Below, piece by piece: positions 63,901-64,000 of a stretch of DNA of 64,000 nucleotides (the first letter of the stretch is position 1; every line of letters begins with the position of its first letter). The stretch lies in assembly GCF_026410285.1 (NCBI RefSeq), contig NZ_JAPMLP010000002.1:467633-531632 (forward strand). The letters are read 5' to 3'. Below the pieces are notes generated by a model. The model made no database searches. It worked only from the letters and a program-made list of their open reading frames with translations, and was not told the DNA's origin. Source of the stretch: Sulfitobacter sp. F26169L (GTDB taxonomy: Bacteria > Pseudomonadota > Alphaproteobacteria > Rhodobacterales > Rhodobacteraceae). The position numbers and the translations under genes are program-made.

Positions 63901-64000
63901 GCGCGGATGGCGCGGCGGCAACGACTCCTTTGTTGTACAGTCTACAGGTTGGCACAGCAGGAGTTAACAGCGGGTTGACGGATATGGCGAGCGGCGATCC
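60951..64000 (+). CDS. Large BapA-type adhesin with VCBS/cadherin-like repeats (5' part)
   Basis: The frame is open from ATG 60951 to the window edge, giving 1016 residues with no stop; the C-terminus is outside. Residues ~1-105 resemble the BapA/LapF prefix domain (KVGSDLVLLLKDGSKVTIANFF, then NDIVFIDENEVVWWG). A hydrophobic stretch (ILGVISGAGLIAAIAGS) follows. Then come VCBS repeats at ~154-281 and ~283-388 (VLANDTDADGDPLT, TFSVDASGAWTYQVNND), a related domain, and cadherin/Ig-like domains. Asp/Thr/Gly-rich composition and absence of a Sec signal fit a type I secreted, calcium-binding biofilm adhesin. A secretion operon may lie further right. No good ribosome-binding site was seen. Confidence 0.88.
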   Translation, partial: MIKTVTLKSDSSTTQVSGTTELQLDAPSVVTLGFGPEEVARFDKVGSDLVLLLKDGSKVTIANFFGTFEDGRNDIVFIDENEVVWWGQYTEPWDCFQIAEIEHDLLVPPLWVAGMSPILGVISGAGLIAAIAGSNGDTDPPIVIEPPVVDENTAPVARDDADTVVEAGVADGGNQPDGGTPQTQGNVLANDTDADGDPLTVTGVQAGDIDGVVGSALEGEFGTLVLNSDGSYTYVLNNDLSATQSLGAGDNGTEVFTYTVGDGNGGTDTATLTINVQGTNDLPAINGAEAGAVQEDGALTTGGQLGVSDVDLGDTHTWAIVGDSAGTFGTFSVDASGAWTYQVNNDLDAVQGLAVGETLTDTVTIRVTDAAGGWAEQTVTVTISGSNDTPVIDSDASALNGSLIEGVDGSPLENSQELVASGTIRFTGDAGGFTATAEPVVNDGSYLGSIELLPPVDDVVDWTFTVDDAALDSLPEGATLTQKYLVTVTDANGDLAREIITITLVGRNDSPIAGDDTSLISVGQTASKDVLANDTDIDEGETANLVVTHVDGQPISVGAPVTLGDGSGTVSIDENGHLSFEPAPGFTGDVVVSYTVDDGSGTDTSRATGDWTINVVNAIITDDASVADPDVKDGVLATIDDLQNVAITGRVPTGGSVTAITVTDGTNTVSIPLEQVTINPDGTYILAADLGGLDDGVLTVDVALEDAQGNTVVTTDTILKDTGTKVSIDPVTVIDGAVPTITGQAQPGDTVVLTIDGGDPVEVNVGPDGTWSYSPETPLSPSEVTFIATATDPFGNVATDTRKVAGLVPEDQQPNAPHDIAVSESGLPTGTDPQSGTDRIQSSLNVGTTEGNFVQVSLSGTPLTLEQLLNIDSASIPDIQTPYGSLTVTGYNPETGDISFIYRLDENTLLHASTSGDSLTDTIEVAVVDADGDTRISNLVVAIADDVPAITINADAPPGLTTSDAALGMVVSQGFADLFDVEMGADGAAATTPLLYSLQVGTAGVNSGLTDMASGD

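Noticed and set aside
1..64000. CRISPR arrays, prophage or complete insertion sequences
   Set aside because: No regularly spaced repeats, integrase, transposase or phage structural genes were seen in the window.

Overview
The window is a chromosomal stretch of an alphaproteobacterium, most likely a marine Rhodobacteraceae member (Roseobacter group). The evidence is an alphaproteobacterial fbcFBC-type petABC operon, a PetP/PetR regulator pair, a NaChBac-type sodium channel, a type II lumazine synthase under an FMN riboswitch, a Hint-domain protein, and many tightly packed operons with 4-base ATGA overlaps and moderate-to-high GC. No plasmid, phage or CRISPR signature was seen.

Layout. 1-7.1 kb: 3' end of uppP, then glutamate synthase (gltD, a GFA-family gene, gltB). 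7.1-12.7 kb: degenerate Hint-domain protein, mtgA, a GST, queG and a lone HyuA-type hydantoinase/oxoprolinase. 12.7-16.9 kb: methionine sulfoxide repair (msrB-msrA), an exported glutathione peroxidase, a DMT transporter, a GAF/HisKA_2 sensor kinase and an HU protein with a clear terminator. 16.9-21.1 kb: a purine salvage operon, adenine deaminase - SUKH-like protein - AMP nucleosidase. 21.1-27.6 kb: a VOC protein, then class II aldolase, sterol-desaturase family enzyme and acyl-CoA dehydrogenase in an overlapping run, followed by an ADP-forming acyl-CoA ligase and a CaiD-like crotonase; a repeat-rich gap lies between the two halves.

27.6-38.6 kb: envelope polysaccharide locus with a GT4 glycosyltransferase, Wza-like export lipoprotein, two nucleotide-sugar epimerase/dehydratase genes, a priming sugar transferase, YjbH, a YjbF-like lipoprotein, a small exported protein resembling YjbE in type, an SDR protein and ExoD. 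No Wzx, Wzy or Wzc gene is in view. 38.6-42.5 kb: sodium channel convergent with the isoprenoid operon xseB-ispA-dxs. 42.6-48.7 kb: petPR, ilvE, an exported cyclase-family protein, cobO, a second DMT transporter and aroC.

48.7-57.1 kb: TPP riboswitch with thiBPQ, the convergent ribH under an FMN riboswitch, a divergent PaiB-like FMN-binding protein, a GST, and petABC (cytochrome bc1). 57.1-59.4 kb: dapF-mtaB, divergent from tRNA-Lys(UUU). 59.4-60.95 kb: a gene-poor stretch with reading-frame debris. 60.95 kb to the end: the first ~1016 codons of a very large BapA/VCBS-type adhesin that runs off the window.

Most of the window is ordinary core genome. The most interesting points are the DapF with serine at a catalytic cysteine position, an acyl-CoA dehydrogenase with aspartate at the usual catalytic glutamate position, a repeated 3'-end hairpin module with covarying stems, a 168-bp segment bounded by perfect 21-bp inverted repeats, the AMP-to-hypoxanthine operon with an embedded SUKH-like protein, and the minimal YjbH/YjbF polysaccharide locus.
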